Position numbers and translations under genes: made by a program. 64,000 nt of DNA from Microbacterium ginsengiterrae (GTDB lineage: Bacteria > Actinomycetota > Actinomycetes > Actinomycetales > Microbacteriaceae). The number at the start of each line of letters is the position of its first letter. Positions within the stretch are counted from its first letter, which is position 1. The DNA lies in contig NZ_JACHMU010000001.1 of NCBI RefSeq assembly GCF_014205075.1, forward strand, positions 868,001-932,000, written 5' to 3'. The notes under the pieces are model-generated. The model was given only the letters and a program-made list of their open reading frames with translations, was not told the origin of the DNA and ran no database searches. This document shows, one piece after another, positions 8,332 to 17,232 of the stretch.

Positions 8332-9516
8332 TCAGCCCGCCGCCTCCTCCGGACGCTCCTGCACCTCGACCGCGGCGGTGTCGGGGACGTACTCCTCGAT
8401 GTGCCGCTCGTCGGGTCCGTTGTACGCCGAGAGCGGGCGGATCAGTGCGTTCGATGCCTGCTGCTCGAGGATGTGCGCAGTCCATCCCGTGATCCGTGCG
8501 GCGATGAACAACGGCGTGAAGGTGAGTGTGTCGTACCCGATGAGGTTGTACGCCGGGCCGGACGGATAGTCGAGGTTCGGATAGATCCCCTTGCGCGAGA
8601 CGAACTCGTTCTCGAGCGTCTCGTACAGCTCGGCGACATCCGGCCGGTCGTAGTGCGCGACGAGTGTGTCGAGCGCGGCCTTCATTGTCGGCACGCGCGA
8701 GTCGCCGCGCTTGTAGACGCGGTGGCCGAATCCCATGATCTTGCGCTTCTCGGCGAGCGCGGCATCCAGCCAGTCGGAGACGGCGGAGGCCGACCCGATC
8801 TCGTCGAAGATGTGCATGACGGCCTCGTTCGCCCCGCCGTGCAGCGGGCCCTTCAGCGCGCCGATCGCTCCGACGACGGCCGAGTAGAGGTCGCTCAGCG
8901 TCGAGGTGATGACGCGCGCCGTGAAGGTCGAGGCGTTGAAGGAGTGCTCGGCGTAGAGGATCATCGATCGGTTGAAGGCATCGACGACCACGGGTGCGGC
9001 CTCCTCACCGAAGGTCAGCCAGAGGAAGTTCGCGGCGTAGTCGAGATCGTCACGGGACTCGACGATCTCCTCACCACGGCGGCGACGCTGACCGTACGAC
9101 ACGATCGCCGGCAGCACGGCGAACAGCTTCAGACTGCGTTCGAGGTTCTCCTCCGGCGTGCCGACGGCGTCGAGCACGTTGCCGATGCCGGCCGTCTCGA
9201 CAGCCCCGATCACGCTGACGGCCGTGCGCACCTCGTCCATGGGGTGGGAGTCCAGCGGCAGGCGGTCGATCGCCTCCTTCACCTCGGGTGGCATCGCTCG
9301 GTGAGCGCGCTCCGTCGCCCGGAACTCGTCGAGCTGGGCGTCGGTGGGCAGCTCGCCGTGCCACAGGAGGTACGCGACGGCCTCGAACGGCTGCGTCGCG
9401 GCGAGCTCCTGCACGGGGTACCCGCGGTAGAGCAGGCTGTTCGTCTCCGGGTTGACCTTGCTGATCGCCGTCTCGTCGGCGACGACGCCGGCCAGGCCCT
9501 TCTTGATGTCGGTCAT
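8332..9516 (-). CDS. prpC: 2-methylcitrate synthase
   Basis: A 394-residue citrate-synthase-fold enzyme condensing propionyl-CoA with oxaloacetate. GPLHGGANEAV and IMGFGHRVYK carry the catalytic His residues, and the length suits the short methylcitrate synthase type. Assignment as PrpC rather than plain citrate synthase rests on its place behind prpD and prpB. The ATG at 9516 is preferred over a GTG two codons upstream because GAAGGAG lies five bases before it. Two bases separate it from the prpB stop. Confidence 0.93.
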   Translation of the reverse strand: MTDIKKGLAGVVADETAISKVNPETNSLLYRGYPVQELAATQPFEAVAYLLWHGELPTDAQLDEFRATERAHRAMPPEVKEAIDRLPLDSHPMDEVRTAVSVIGAVETAGIGNVLDAVGTPEENLERSLKLFAVLPAIVSYGQRRRRGEEIVESRDDLDYAANFLWLTFGEEAAPVVVDAFNRSMILYAEHSFNASTFTARVITSTLSDLYSAVVGAIGALKGPLHGGANEAVMHIFDEIGSASAVSDWLDAALAEKRKIMGFGHRVYKRGDSRVPTMKAALDTLVAHYDRPDVAELYETLENEFVSRKGIYPNLDYPSGPAYNLIGYDTLTFTPLFIAARITGWTAHILEQQASNALIRPLSAYNGPDERHIEEYVPDTAAVEVQERPEEAAG

Positions 9517-9518
9517 GC

Positions 9519-10421
9519 TCACTCCTTCGTGATGGTGAAGTTGAAGACCCCGGAGTCGAAGTGGTTGTACGACTCGTAGTCGATCAGGTCGTAGAGATCG
9601 GCGCGGTGCTGCATCTCGCCGAGCTTCCCCGTCAGGTGCCCTTCCTCGACCAGGGTATCGAGCGCACGACCGGTGGCACCCATCGCGATCCGGAGCATCG
9701 ACACCGGCCAGATGACGATGTTGACGCCGACGCTTCGCAACTGCTCGACCGAGAACAGGTCGCTCTTGCCGAACTCCGTCATGTTCGACAGGATCGGCAC
9801 GTCGACGGCCTCGCGGATCGCCGCGAACTCCTCCAGCGACCGCATCGCCTCGGGGAAGATCGCGTCGGCGCCGGCATCCACCAGAGCCTTCGCGCGGTGC
9901 TTCGCGGCCTCGAGCCCGTCCACGGCGGCGATGTCGGTGCGCGCCATGATGAGGAAGTTCTCGTCACGTCGTGCATCGACGGCCGCCCGGATGCGCTTGA
10001 TCGCGGTGTGCTCGTCGACGACCGCCTTGCCGTCGAGATGACCGCAGCGCTTCGGATTGACCTGGTCCTCGATGTGGGCGCCGGCGAGTCCGGCATCCTC
10101 GAGGGTCTGGATGGTGCGCGCGACGTTCATCGGCTCACCGAACCCGGTGTCGGCGTCGATGATGGCCGGCAGCTCGGTCATGCGTGCGATCTGCTGACCA
10201 CGACCGGCGACCTCGGTGAGCGTCGTCAGCCCGATGTCGGGCAGCCCGAGGTCGGCGGAGAGCACGGCACCCGAGATGTAGACGCCATCGAACCCCTTCT
10301 GCTCGATGAGGCGGGCGCTCAGCGGGTTGAACGCACCGGGGAAGCGCAGCAGCTCCCCACTGGCCAGTCGCTCACGGAACAGGCGACGCTTCTCGGCGGG
10401 CGCGGTGTGCGAGTACAGCAT
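9519..10421 (-). CDS. prpB: 2-methylisocitrate lyase
   Basis: A 300-residue member of the isocitrate lyase/PEP mutase family that cleaves 2-methylisocitrate to pyruvate and succinate. The catalytic-loop motif KRCGHL is present, as is the metal-binding DADTGFGEP. The frame stays open far upstream over prpD; the ATG at 10421 is used because it overlaps the prpD stop as TGATG and matches the normal length. Middle step of the methylcitrate operon. Confidence 0.95.
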   Translation of the reverse strand: MLYSHTAPAEKRRLFRERLASGELLRFPGAFNPLSARLIEQKGFDGVYISGAVLSADLGLPDIGLTTLTEVAGRGQQIARMTELPAIIDADTGFGEPMNVARTIQTLEDAGLAGAHIEDQVNPKRCGHLDGKAVVDEHTAIKRIRAAVDARRDENFLIMARTDIAAVDGLEAAKHRAKALVDAGADAIFPEAMRSLEEFAAIREAVDVPILSNMTEFGKSDLFSVEQLRSVGVNIVIWPVSMLRIAMGATGRALDTLVEEGHLTGKLGEMQHRADLYDLIDYESYNHFDSGVFNFTITKE

Positions 10422-11938
10422 CAGAACAGTCCCGTCGTGGTGGGGGCGGATGCCACGACGCCGGGCCGCGCGATGATCGACAGCTCGGCGACCTCCGCCG
10501 CCGTCAGCTCGGGCAGCCGCTGCACGAGGGAGAGGAAGCGCTCGATCTCGGCCTGCTCGAGCACGGGCTCCGCGAGCAGACGGAACTTCGCGATGTAGTT
10601 CTCGCGCGCGAACGGCCGGGCTCCGAGCGGGTGAGCATCGGCGACCGCGATCTCGTCGACGAGCGTCGTGCCGTCGGTGAAGGTGATCTCGGCCCGCCCG
10701 CCGAACGCCTTCTCGCTGATGTCCTCGGAGTGGTAGCGGCGCGTCCACTCGGGGTCCTCGAGCGTCGTCACGCGGTTCCACAGTGCGACCGTGTCGGGGC
10801 GGGCGGCACGCGACGGCGCATACGAGTCGACGTGGTGCCAGGTGCCGTCCTGCAGGGCGACGGTGAAGATGTACGGGATCGAGTGATCGAGGGTCTCGCG
10901 CGACGCGGTCGGGTCGTACTTCTGCGGGTCGTTCGCACCCGAGCCGATGACGTAGTGCGTGTGGTGCGAGGTGTGCAGCACGACGGACTCGATCTTCGAG
11001 GTGTCGATCCCGGAGTTGTGCAGCTTGCGCGCAAGGTCGATCCACGCCTGCGCCTGGTACTCGGCCGAGTGCTCCTTCGTGTAGGAGTCGAGGATGGCGC
11101 GCTTGGACTCGCCGGCGGCGGGGAGCGGCACCTCGTACGCGGCATCCTTGCCGTCCAGCATCCAGGCGATAACGCCGTCCTCGCCTTCGTAGATCGGAGA
11201 AGGGCTGGTCTGGCCGCGCATCGCACGATCGACCGCTTCGACGGCCATCTTCCCGGCGAAGGCTGGTGCGTGCGCCTTCCAGGTCGAGATCTCGCCCTTG
11301 CGACTCTGACGCGTCGCGGTGGTGGTGTGCAGCGCCTGACCGACCGCCTGGTAGATGGTCTCGGCGTCGAGGCCGAGCAGGGTGCCGATACCGGCGGCGG
11401 CCGAGGGTCCGAGGTGGGCGACGTGATCGATCTTGTGCTTGTGGAGGCAGATCGCCTTGACGAGGTCGACCTGGATCTCGTACCCGGTGGCAAGTCCGCG
11501 CACGAGAGCGCGGCCGTCGCTGCCGACGTGCTGGGCGACGGCGAGGATCGGCGGGATGTTGTCGCCGGGGTGCGAGTACTCCGCCGCGAGGAAGGTGTCG
11601 TGGTAGTCCAGCTCGCGTACCGCCACACCGTTGGCCCACGCCGCCCACTCCGGGCTCGTGCGGGTCTCGAGGGGTGCGCCGAACACCGTCGCGCCGGCAC
11701 CGCCACGGGAGACGGGGTGGCTGAAGGCCTGATCGCGTGCGGCGACGATCGGCGCACGCGTGAGGGATGCCGCCGCCACCGACGCGTTGTCGATGATGCG
11801 GTTGATGATCATGTCGACGACGTCCTGATCGACCTCGACCTCGTCGGTGGCGACCTCGGCGATCTTCCAGGCGAGCTGCTCCTCGCGGAGCAGCTCCTCT
11901 TCGCTCTTGTAGACGCGGACGTGATGGGTGACGGTCAT
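10421..11938 (-). CDS. prpD: 2-methylcitrate dehydratase
   Basis: A 505-residue MmgE/PrpD-family dehydratase converting 2-methylcitrate to 2-methyl-cis-aconitate. The family regions include [16 protein letters not shown] and [14 protein letters not shown]. Its start overlaps the stop of the GntR regulator by four bases, and its own stop overlaps prpB. The operon order is regulator, prpD, prpB, prpC, a common actinobacterial arrangement for propionyl-CoA disposal. Confidence 0.95.
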   Translation of the reverse strand: MTVTHHVRVYKSEEELLREEQLAWKIAEVATDEVEVDQDVVDMIINRIIDNASVAAASLTRAPIVAARDQAFSHPVSRGGAGATVFGAPLETRTSPEWAAWANGVAVRELDYHDTFLAAEYSHPGDNIPPILAVAQHVGSDGRALVRGLATGYEIQVDLVKAICLHKHKIDHVAHLGPSAAAGIGTLLGLDAETIYQAVGQALHTTTATRQSRKGEISTWKAHAPAFAGKMAVEAVDRAMRGQTSPSPIYEGEDGVIAWMLDGKDAAYEVPLPAAGESKRAILDSYTKEHSAEYQAQAWIDLARKLHNSGIDTSKIESVVLHTSHHTHYVIGSGANDPQKYDPTASRETLDHSIPYIFTVALQDGTWHHVDSYAPSRAARPDTVALWNRVTTLEDPEWTRRYHSEDISEKAFGGRAEITFTDGTTLVDEIAVADAHPLGARPFARENYIAKFRLLAEPVLEQAEIERFLSLVQRLPELTAAEVAELSIIARPGVVASAPTTTGLF

Positions 11939-12609
11939 GAGGATCCTTCGTTGTCGGACGGGAGGGAGTCGAGGATGCTGGAGAGCGCGTTGCGCAGGTG
12001 CACGTGGGTGGCGTGCGCGGCCAGATCTCCGTCGCGCTCGGCGAGGGCCTCGGCGATCAGCCGGTGCTCGGCGACGGAGGCGGCCAACCGCGCCCGGTTG
12101 TCGCGGGACATCCGGCGAACCCGCACGAGATGCGTGCGGACCGTGCGCAGTGCGGAGGAGATGTAGTCGTTGTCGACGGCGGCGTCGACGGCCTGATCGA
12201 ACCGGGCGATCAGTGCGTAGTAATCGTCCCGCCCCGTCGCGGCATCGAGGGATGCACCGGCGGTGGCGAACTCCGCCGCAAGCCCGGCGAACAGGTCTGC
12301 GTCGCCCCGCACGGCGGCGAGGCGCGCGGCGGACTCCTCCAGCGCACGGCGGATCTCGAACAGCGAGCGGATGTCGTCGGCGTCGATGCCGGTGACGACG
12401 GTGACGCGCGGCGACTGCTGAGCGACGAGCCCCTCGGCGCTCAGCTGCTGCAGGGCCTCGCGCAACGGAGTGCGGCTGACACCGAGCCGGGCGGCCTGCT
12501 CGACCTCTGCGAGGACGGTGCCCGGTGCGAGGGCTCCGGACTGGATCTCCTCGAGGAGCGTCGCGTACGCGCGGTCACTCGCCCTGGTGCGCTCAACAGT
12601 CGTGCTCAC
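11935..12609 (-). CDS. GntR-family (FCD) regulator of the methylcitrate operon
   Basis: A 224-residue GntR regulator. The winged helix lies around residues 10-75 ([20 protein letters not shown]), followed by an all-helical FCD effector domain. The GTG at 12609 is chosen, giving a usual start VSTTVERT; longer versions would run through the operator DNA. It is the first gene of the prp operon and is followed with overlap by prpD, so it probably regulates itself and the methylcitrate genes. GTATAC-centred palindromes lie immediately upstream. Confidence 0.88.
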   Translation of the reverse strand: MSTTVERTRASDRAYATLLEEIQSGALAPGTVLAEVEQAARLGVSRTPLREALQQLSAEGLVAQQSPRVTVVTGIDADDIRSLFEIRRALEESAARLAAVRGDADLFAGLAAEFATAGASLDAATGRDDYYALIARFDQAVDAAVDNDYISSALRTVRTHLVRVRRMSRDNRARLAASVAEHRLIAEALAERDGDLAAHATHVHLRNALSSILDSLPSDNEGSS

Positions 12610-12616
12610 ACCGCCA

Positions 12617-12676
12617 GTGTATACACAAGCCAGCGAGAACGCGACCGATGCCGACCGAGTTTGCCTGAGCGTATAC
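12617..12676. promoter_or_regulatory. GTATAC-centred operators upstream of the prp operon
   Basis: The perfect palindrome GTGTATACAC at 12617-12626 and a second GTATAC at 12671-12676 (minus strand TTTTGTATACGC) lie 8-67 bases upstream of the GntR start. FCD-type GntR proteins often bind TTGTATACAA-like sites, so these are likely autoregulatory operators. Binding not shown. Confidence 0.6.
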
Positions 12677-12699
12677 AAAACCCGGGCCGGACGCCGCGC

Positions 12700-13065
12700 T
12701 CACCCCGCGTCGGTCACGCCCTCATAAAGACCGATCATGTTGCCGTCCGGGTCGGCGATGACGGCCCACCAGCTCGTCTCGCTGATGGGCTGCTTGTCCA
12801 TGGCCACGGTCGCGCCATGCTGGACGGCGGCGGCGACGGTGTCGTCGATCGAATCGACCTCGACGTAGGACCGCGGCTGAGTGAACCCGTCGCCGCGAGG
12901 AGCGAGCCCCCCTCCGCTGATCCGATTCGGGGCCTGCCACATGGGGTAGCCCTCGAAGCCCGGCACCTCGGCGATCTGCCAGCCGAACAGGGTCGAGTAG
13001 AACGCCGTCGCCCTGCCCATGTCACTGACCGGGATGTCGATGTGCGTGATGTCACCGTGTGCCAT
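12700..13065 (-). CDS. VOC/glyoxalase-fold protein
   Basis: A 121-residue vicinal-oxygen-chelate protein of the small single-domain type, with the repeated pattern HIDIPVSDMGRATAFYSTLF then FGWQI and the C-terminal WWAVIADPDGNMIGLYEG. Such proteins include glyoxalases, dioxygenases and resistance proteins, so the activity is undefined. The ATG at 13065 is preceded by GAGAGGAG six bases away; a longer frame upstream is Ala/Arg rich and unlikely to be coding. Stands alone between the prp operon and a DMT transporter. Confidence 0.8.
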   Translation of the reverse strand: MAHGDITHIDIPVSDMGRATAFYSTLFGWQIAEVPGFEGYPMWQAPNRISGGGLAPRGDGFTQPRSYVEVDSIDDTVAAAVQHGATVAMDKQPISETSWWAVIADPDGNMIGLYEGVTDAG

Positions 13066-13141
13066 GCCGAACTCCTCTCGAGCCCCCGCCGGCGCCGCCG
13101 GAACGCCGACAGGAGCAGTCTGATCCCGTCGGCGCGGCATA

Positions 13142-14134
13142 TCAAGGGGTCTCCGCAGCGCCCTCCGCCTCGACGGCGAGGGAGGGATCGCCCGCCCGCG
13201 AGGCCACCGGCTCGCCGAGCTTCACCACGACGACGCCGGAGAGCACGAGCGCTGCACCGAGACCCTGCACCGCGTTCGGCAGCTGGCCGAGCAGGAGCCA
13301 CCCGAACAGGAGCGCCGCCACGACCTCGGCGAGCGCGATGAACGAGGCCAGACGCGAGCCGAGCAGCCTGGTCGACGCGATGCCGAGCACGTAGGCCAGC
13401 GCCGTGGCGATGAGGCCGATGGCGAGCACCGGCACGAACCACGGCACGACACCGAAGCGATAAACGACGTCATCGGTGTTCCATGCGATCGGGACGACGC
13501 CGACGAGCCCGGCGGCGGTGAGGCCGACCGCGCCGATGAGGAGTCCGGCACCGGCCAGCGCGATCGGCGGCATGCCGGTGTCATCCTTGCCGGACAGGAG
13601 GAAGTACGCCGCAGCGCCGATCATCGCACCGAACGCCCACAGGATCCCACCGAGGTCCACGCTGCGTCCGGAGAGGACGTCGAGCATGAGCACCAGTCCG
13701 ACGAATGCGATCGCAGCACCGACCACGCTGCGCCCGGTGGGCCTCTCGCCACGACGCACCCACAGCCACAGGACGACCGCGATCGGGGCCGTGTACTCGA
13801 TGAGGAGGGCGAGCCCGACATCCATGACGGCGACCGCCTGGAAATAGAACAGCTGCGTCGCCGTCACGGCGAGCAGGCCGTAGGCGATGATCGTGCCGAC
13901 GTTGCGGCGCAGCAGATGCCAGCGACCGCGCAGCGCGACGATCGTGGGGACGAGAAGGACGAGCGCCGCCACCCAGATGCGGACGGTGACCGCCGCACCC
14001 GGCGTCCAGCCCGCATCGATGAGCCCTCGCGCCCACGCGCCGGACATCCCGAAGGCGAGCGCCGCACCGATCGCGAGAGGGAGCCCGAGACGCAGCCCCG
14101 ATCGCACCGCGCTGTCATTCGTCAAAGTCGCCAT
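13142..14134 (-). CDS. EamA/DMT-family membrane transporter
   Basis: About 330 residues with roughly ten hydrophobic segments in two EamA repeats, the pattern of drug/metabolite exporters of the inner membrane. Segments include LPLAIGAALAFGMSGAW near the start and LSGVVVVKLGEP at the end. The start is uncertain: ATG 14134 (MATLTND) is used; ATG 14146 (MSSIMATL) is four codons upstream. Divergent from the CGNR gene with a 39-base gap. Substrate unknown. Confidence 0.8.
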   Translation of the reverse strand: MATLTNDSAVRSGLRLGLPLAIGAALAFGMSGAWARGLIDAGWTPGAAVTVRIWVAALVLLVPTIVALRGRWHLLRRNVGTIIAYGLLAVTATQLFYFQAVAVMDVGLALLIEYTAPIAVVLWLWVRRGERPTGRSVVGAAIAFVGLVLMLDVLSGRSVDLGGILWAFGAMIGAAAYFLLSGKDDTGMPPIALAGAGLLIGAVGLTAAGLVGVVPIAWNTDDVVYRFGVVPWFVPVLAIGLIATALAYVLGIASTRLLGSRLASFIALAEVVAALLFGWLLLGQLPNAVQGLGAALVLSGVVVVKLGEPVASRAGDPSLAVEAEGAAETP

Positions 14135-14139
14135 GATCG

Positions 14140-14167
14140 ATGACATTAGCGACGCGGGAGGTAAGGT
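14140..14167 (+). promoter_or_regulatory. Promoter of the CGNR gene, leaderless
   Basis: A -35 ATGACA (14140-14145), a 16-base spacer and a -10 TAAGGT (14162-14167) end six bases before the ATG at 14174, the spacing expected when transcription starts at the initiation codon. The -35 overlaps the start region of the divergent transporter gene. Confidence 0.55.
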
Positions 14168-14173
14168 GTCAAC

Positions 14174-14704
14174 ATGCTGTTCACAGATGACACGGTCGAG
14201 GCTCTCCGCGCCGCCGTCCACCTGATCAACACCGCGGAGGGCCCGGACGCCCTGGAGACCCCCGACGACCTCGAGGCGTTCCTCGACACCTTCCCCTACA
14301 CCGGTCGCATCGACCGCGACGCGGAGGAGCTGCGGACACTGCGTGCCCTGCGGCCGCAACTGCGAGCGATGCTGCTCGCCCCCAGAGACGACATGGTCGA
14401 GGAGGTCAACCGCGCCCTGCGCGAGGTGACCCTCGACGCGCGTCTCGTGCGGCACGACGACGCGGACTGGCATCTGCACGCCGTCTCCGACGACCGGCCG
14501 CTCGCCGAACGCATCCTCGCCGAGACGGCGATGGCCGCCATCGACGTCATCCGCGCAGACGAGGGCAGCCGTCTGGCCGTCTGCGCCGACGACGACTGCG
14601 ACGGGGTCGTGCTTGATCTGTCGCGCAACCGGTCGCGGCGGTACTGTTCGACGGCGTGCACGAATCGGAACGCCGTGGCCGCGTACCGCGCTCGGCGGCG
14701 CTGA
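14174..14704 (+). CDS. CGNR zinc-finger / ABATE domain putative regulator
   Basis: A 176-residue protein with an N-terminal ABATE (stress-induced regulator) region and a C-terminal treble-clef zinc finger: CADDDC, about 18 residues, then CSTAC followed by TNRNAVAAYRARR, the CGNR pattern. It probably binds DNA and may regulate the divergent DMT exporter. Promoter spacing suggests a leaderless mRNA. It is followed by a long gap of palindromic repeats. Confidence 0.82.
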   Translation: MLFTDDTVEALRAAVHLINTAEGPDALETPDDLEAFLDTFPYTGRIDRDAEELRTLRALRPQLRAMLLAPRDDMVEEVNRALREVTLDARLVRHDDADWHLHAVSDDRPLAERILAETAMAAIDVIRADEGSRLAVCADDDCDGVVLDLSRNRSRRYCSTACTNRNAVAAYRARRR

Positions 14705-14710
14705 GGATCC

Positions 14711-15030
14711 GGCTTCGACTGCGTCGCTGCGCGACTCCGCTCAGCCCGTTTCGTCTCGCTCCGCTCGCTCAACGCCCCGCGTGAGGTTCGCTCGCTCAAC
14801 GACCCGTGTGGGGCCCGCTCGCTCAACGCCCCGCGTGAGGAGAGGCCGGCTTCGACTGCGTCGCTGCGCGACTCCGCTCAGCCCGTTTCGTCTCGCTCCG
14901 CTCGCTCAACGCCCCGCATGAGGTTGGCTCCCTCGAGGACCCGCGCTCCGGTGGCGGGTCGTTGAGCGGAGGCGGCATCGCCGCCGGAGACGAAACGGAC
15001 TGAGCGAGCGGAGCGAGTCGAAGTCCCGAC
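14711..15030. repeat. Intergenic palindromic repeat cluster, locus 1
   Basis: The 333-base gap after the CGNR gene holds two direct copies of a roughly 75-base unit starting at 14711 and 14848 (core GCTCAGCCCGTTTCGTCT) and one inverted copy at about 14964-15030, with shorter CGCTCAACGCC fragments between. Direct and inverted copies could fold into a long hairpin. The same unit occurs at 20.1 and 25.2 kb. No gene is evident here. Confidence 0.8.
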
Positions 15031-15037
15031 GCGGTCG

Positions 15038-15643
15038 TCAGCCCGCCCGGTAGCCGGTGTGGTCCGGGTTCGGCGCGAGCTTCCACCCGTCGCCGTCGGC
15101 AACGACGAGGTTCTTCATGCCGCCGGCCTCGGCGATGATCCCGTAGTCCTGGCCGGCGTCGGCGGCGTAGCAGAACAGGGTGACGAACGGCTCGTCGCCG
15201 ACGTTCACGCTGCGGTGGATCCAGTGGCCCGGCACGTCGACCGCCTTTCCGGGGGTGAGCTCGATCGCCGAGCTCTGACCGTCGACGGTCTCCAGCAGCA
15301 TGACGCCGCGGCCGCTGAGGCAGTAGTACAGCTCAGCACGGTCGGCGACGGCGTGCAGGTGCCCTCGGGTGACGGCGAACTCCTCGCCGTACCGACCCGG
15401 CAGAAGCGTGCTCGTGCCGACGATGAGAGCGCCGGGGCCCTCCTGGTAGCGGTGGTCGTCGACGCTGTAGATGAGTTCGTCCGCACCGCGCTCGGCCACG
15501 GCATCCTGCCAGGCCTGCTCATCGCGGTACACACCACTCATGTCGCCGAGGAACTTCTCGTAGCGCCGCGAGCGTCCCTCGATCGGTCCCTGCGGGGAGA
15601 TCTCCAGCAGGGTGGGGACGTCAACGATGGATGCGGTGGTCAC
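15038..15643 (-). CDS. Cupin-type phosphosugar isomerase (glucose-6-phosphate isomerase family)
   Basis: A 201-residue cupin of the archaeal-type phosphoglucose isomerase family. The metal-ligand pattern is visible: GHLH, then Glu in AELYYC, and a distal His in VPGHWIHRSVN. It interconverts aldose and ketose phosphates, but family members in sugar operons vary in substrate. The start is GTG at 15643 preceded by TAGGAG six bases away. It is divergent from the FGGY kinase and shares with it a duplicated operator, which suggests action in the same pathway. Confidence 0.82.
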   Translation of the reverse strand: MTTASIVDVPTLLEISPQGPIEGRSRRYEKFLGDMSGVYRDEQAWQDAVAERGADELIYSVDDHRYQEGPGALIVGTSTLLPGRYGEEFAVTRGHLHAVADRAELYYCLSGRGVMLLETVDGQSSAIELTPGKAVDVPGHWIHRSVNVGDEPFVTLFCYAADAGQDYGIIAEAGGMKNLVVADGDGWKLAPNPDHTGYRAG

Positions 15644-15656
15644 GACATACTCCTAC

Positions 15657-15693
15657 GACTTGTAACTACAGGACTTGTAATTACAGGTATACT
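15657..15693. promoter_or_regulatory. Tandem operator and -10 in isomerase/kinase promoter
   Basis: Two abutting 15-base repeats, GACTTGTAACTACAG (15657-15671) and GACTTGTAATTACAG (15672-15686), differ at one base; the second contains the perfect palindrome TGTAATTACA. A -10 TATACT follows at 15688-15693 for the plus-strand kinase operon, so a bound protein would cover the promoter. Related sites occur at 24279 and 32415. Confidence 0.65.
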
Positions 15694-15741
15694 CCAAAAC
15701 AGCACGATCCGGAACCGCAACCACCGAAGCAGGCACGAACT

Positions 15742-17232
15742 GTGATCATCGCCCACGACCTCGGCACGACCGGGAACAAGGCCTCTCTGCACCACGACGA
15801 CGGTCGCCTCGTCGCATCGACGACCGTCGGATACCCGGCGCACTTCGCCGCCGGCGGGGTCGCCGAACAGGACCCCCAGGACTGGTGGGATGCCGTCGTC
15901 TCGGCCACCCGCGAACTCCTCACCCGCACCGGGACGGAGCCATCCGCCGTCGGCGGGCTCGTCGTCAGCGGCCAGATGATGGGCGCGGTCCTGCTCGACG
16001 GTGAGGGCGCCCCGGTGCGTCCGGCCATCATCTGGGCGGACACCCGCGCCGCGGCGCAGCAGCGCGAGCTGGAGCAGGCACTCGGCGCCGCCCACGCCTA
16101 TGAGGTGCTCGGCCATCGGCTCAACCCCACGTACTCGGTCGAGAAGGTCATGTGGGTGCGCGACAACGAGCCGGAGGTGTGGGCGCGCGTGCGGCGTTTC
16201 TGCGTCGCCAAGGACTACATCGTCCTCGGTCTCACCGGCCGTCTCGCAACCGACCGCTCGGACGCCTCCGGCACCAACGCCTACGATCAGCGCACCGGCG
16301 ACTGGTCGGAAGAGGTGCTGCAGGCCGCCCGCCTCGACCGCGACCTGTTCCCCGAGATCCTCGACTCGACGGCGATCGCCGGCACGCTGACGGATGCCTC
16401 AGCATCCGCCCTCGGCCTCGATGCCGGCGTCCGCGTGGTGATGGGCGGCGGCGACGGCCCGATGGCCGCGGTCGGATCCGGCATCGTCGCGCCGGAGGAC
16501 GGCGCCTACGTCTGCCTCGGCACATCGTCGTGGATCTCGTTCGCGTCGGACACCCCCCTGCTCGACGCCGGCCTGCGCACCTTCACGTTCGACAACGTCG
16601 TCCCCGGCTCGTTCGTGCCGACCGCGACGATGCAGGCCGGCGGCGCGTCGATCCAGTGGATCAGTGAAGCGCTCTCCGCCGACCCCGCCCGTCCGGAGAC
16701 CGCTCGCCTGACGGGCGAGGCCGGCGGCGACATCGACACCGAAGACCTCTACTTCCTGCCCTACCTCCTCGGCGAGCGCTCCCCCATCTGGGATCCGGAC
16801 GCCCGCGGCGCCTTCGTCGGGATCGGACGGCACCACACCAGGCAGCACCTCGTGCGCGCGGTACTTGAGAGCATCGGATACAACCTGCTCACCAGCATCC
16901 ACGCCTTCCGCGAGTCGGGCGCGACGATCGACCGCATCGACGCCGTCGGCGGCGGGGCGCAGAGCGACGTCCTGCTGCAGATCCTCGCCGACGTCTGGGG
17001 CGTGCCGGTGCGCCGCCGCACCATCGTGGAGGAGGCGAACAGTCTCGGCGCCGCCGTGACCGGAGCCGTCGGACTGGGACTCGCCGACTTCTCCGCCGCA
17101 CGGGCACTGAGCGAGGTCACCGCCGAATTCGCTCCGGATGCCGGCCGCCACGACGTGTACGCGGCCCGCCACTCGCGGTTCACCGCGGCGTACGACGCGC
17201 TCGCGCCGTGGTTCGCGGGAGGGGTGCGCTGA
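15742..17232 (+). CDS. FGGY-family carbohydrate kinase, xylulokinase-like
   Basis: A 496-residue FGGY kinase that phosphorylates a sugar or polyol with ATP. N-terminal AHDLGTTGNKASL, the ATP-site GGGDGPMAAVGSG and the C-terminal VGGGAQSDVLLQILADVWG are typical of xylulokinase-type enzymes. The GTG at 15742 is chosen since it gives the canonical start VIIAHDLG; an upstream in-frame start would lie within the operator DNA. Its stop overlaps the next gene (TGATG). Substrate not assignable: the companion genes are not those of plain xylose use. Confidence 0.87.
   Translation: MIIAHDLGTTGNKASLHHDDGRLVASTTVGYPAHFAAGGVAEQDPQDWWDAVVSATRELLTRTGTEPSAVGGLVVSGQMMGAVLLDGEGAPVRPAIIWADTRAAAQQRELEQALGAAHAYEVLGHRLNPTYSVEKVMWVRDNEPEVWARVRRFCVAKDYIVLGLTGRLATDRSDASGTNAYDQRTGDWSEEVLQAARLDRDLFPEILDSTAIAGTLTDASASALGLDAGVRVVMGGGDGPMAAVGSGIVAPEDGAYVCLGTSSWISFASDTPLLDAGLRTFTFDNVVPGSFVPTATMQAGGASIQWISEALSADPARPETARLTGEAGGDIDTEDLYFLPYLLGERSPIWDPDARGAFVGIGRHHTRQHLVRAVLESIGYNLLTSIHAFRESGATIDRIDAVGGGAQSDVLLQILADVWGVPVRRRTIVEEANSLGAAVTGAVGLGLADFSAARALSEVTAEFAPDAGRHDVYAARHSRFTAAYDALAPWFAGGVR

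Noticed and set aside
8332..9516. Housekeeping citrate synthase gltA
   Set aside because: Its place behind prpD and prpB and its short length favour 2-methylcitrate synthase, although dual activity is possible.
8251..9579. Plus-strand 442-residue ORF over prpC
   Set aside because: Low-complexity, Val/Arg/Asp-rich translation antisense to a clear citrate synthase; typical high-GC shadow frame.
9519..11648. A 709-residue PrpB fusion
   Set aside because: The N-terminal 400 residues are an out-of-frame, Arg-rich reading of prpD; the ATG at 10421 gives the normal lyase.
14613..15102. Short ORFs within the repeat region
   Set aside because: They are translations of the palindromic repeat in several frames, Arg/Ser-rich, with no ribosome-binding site or family.
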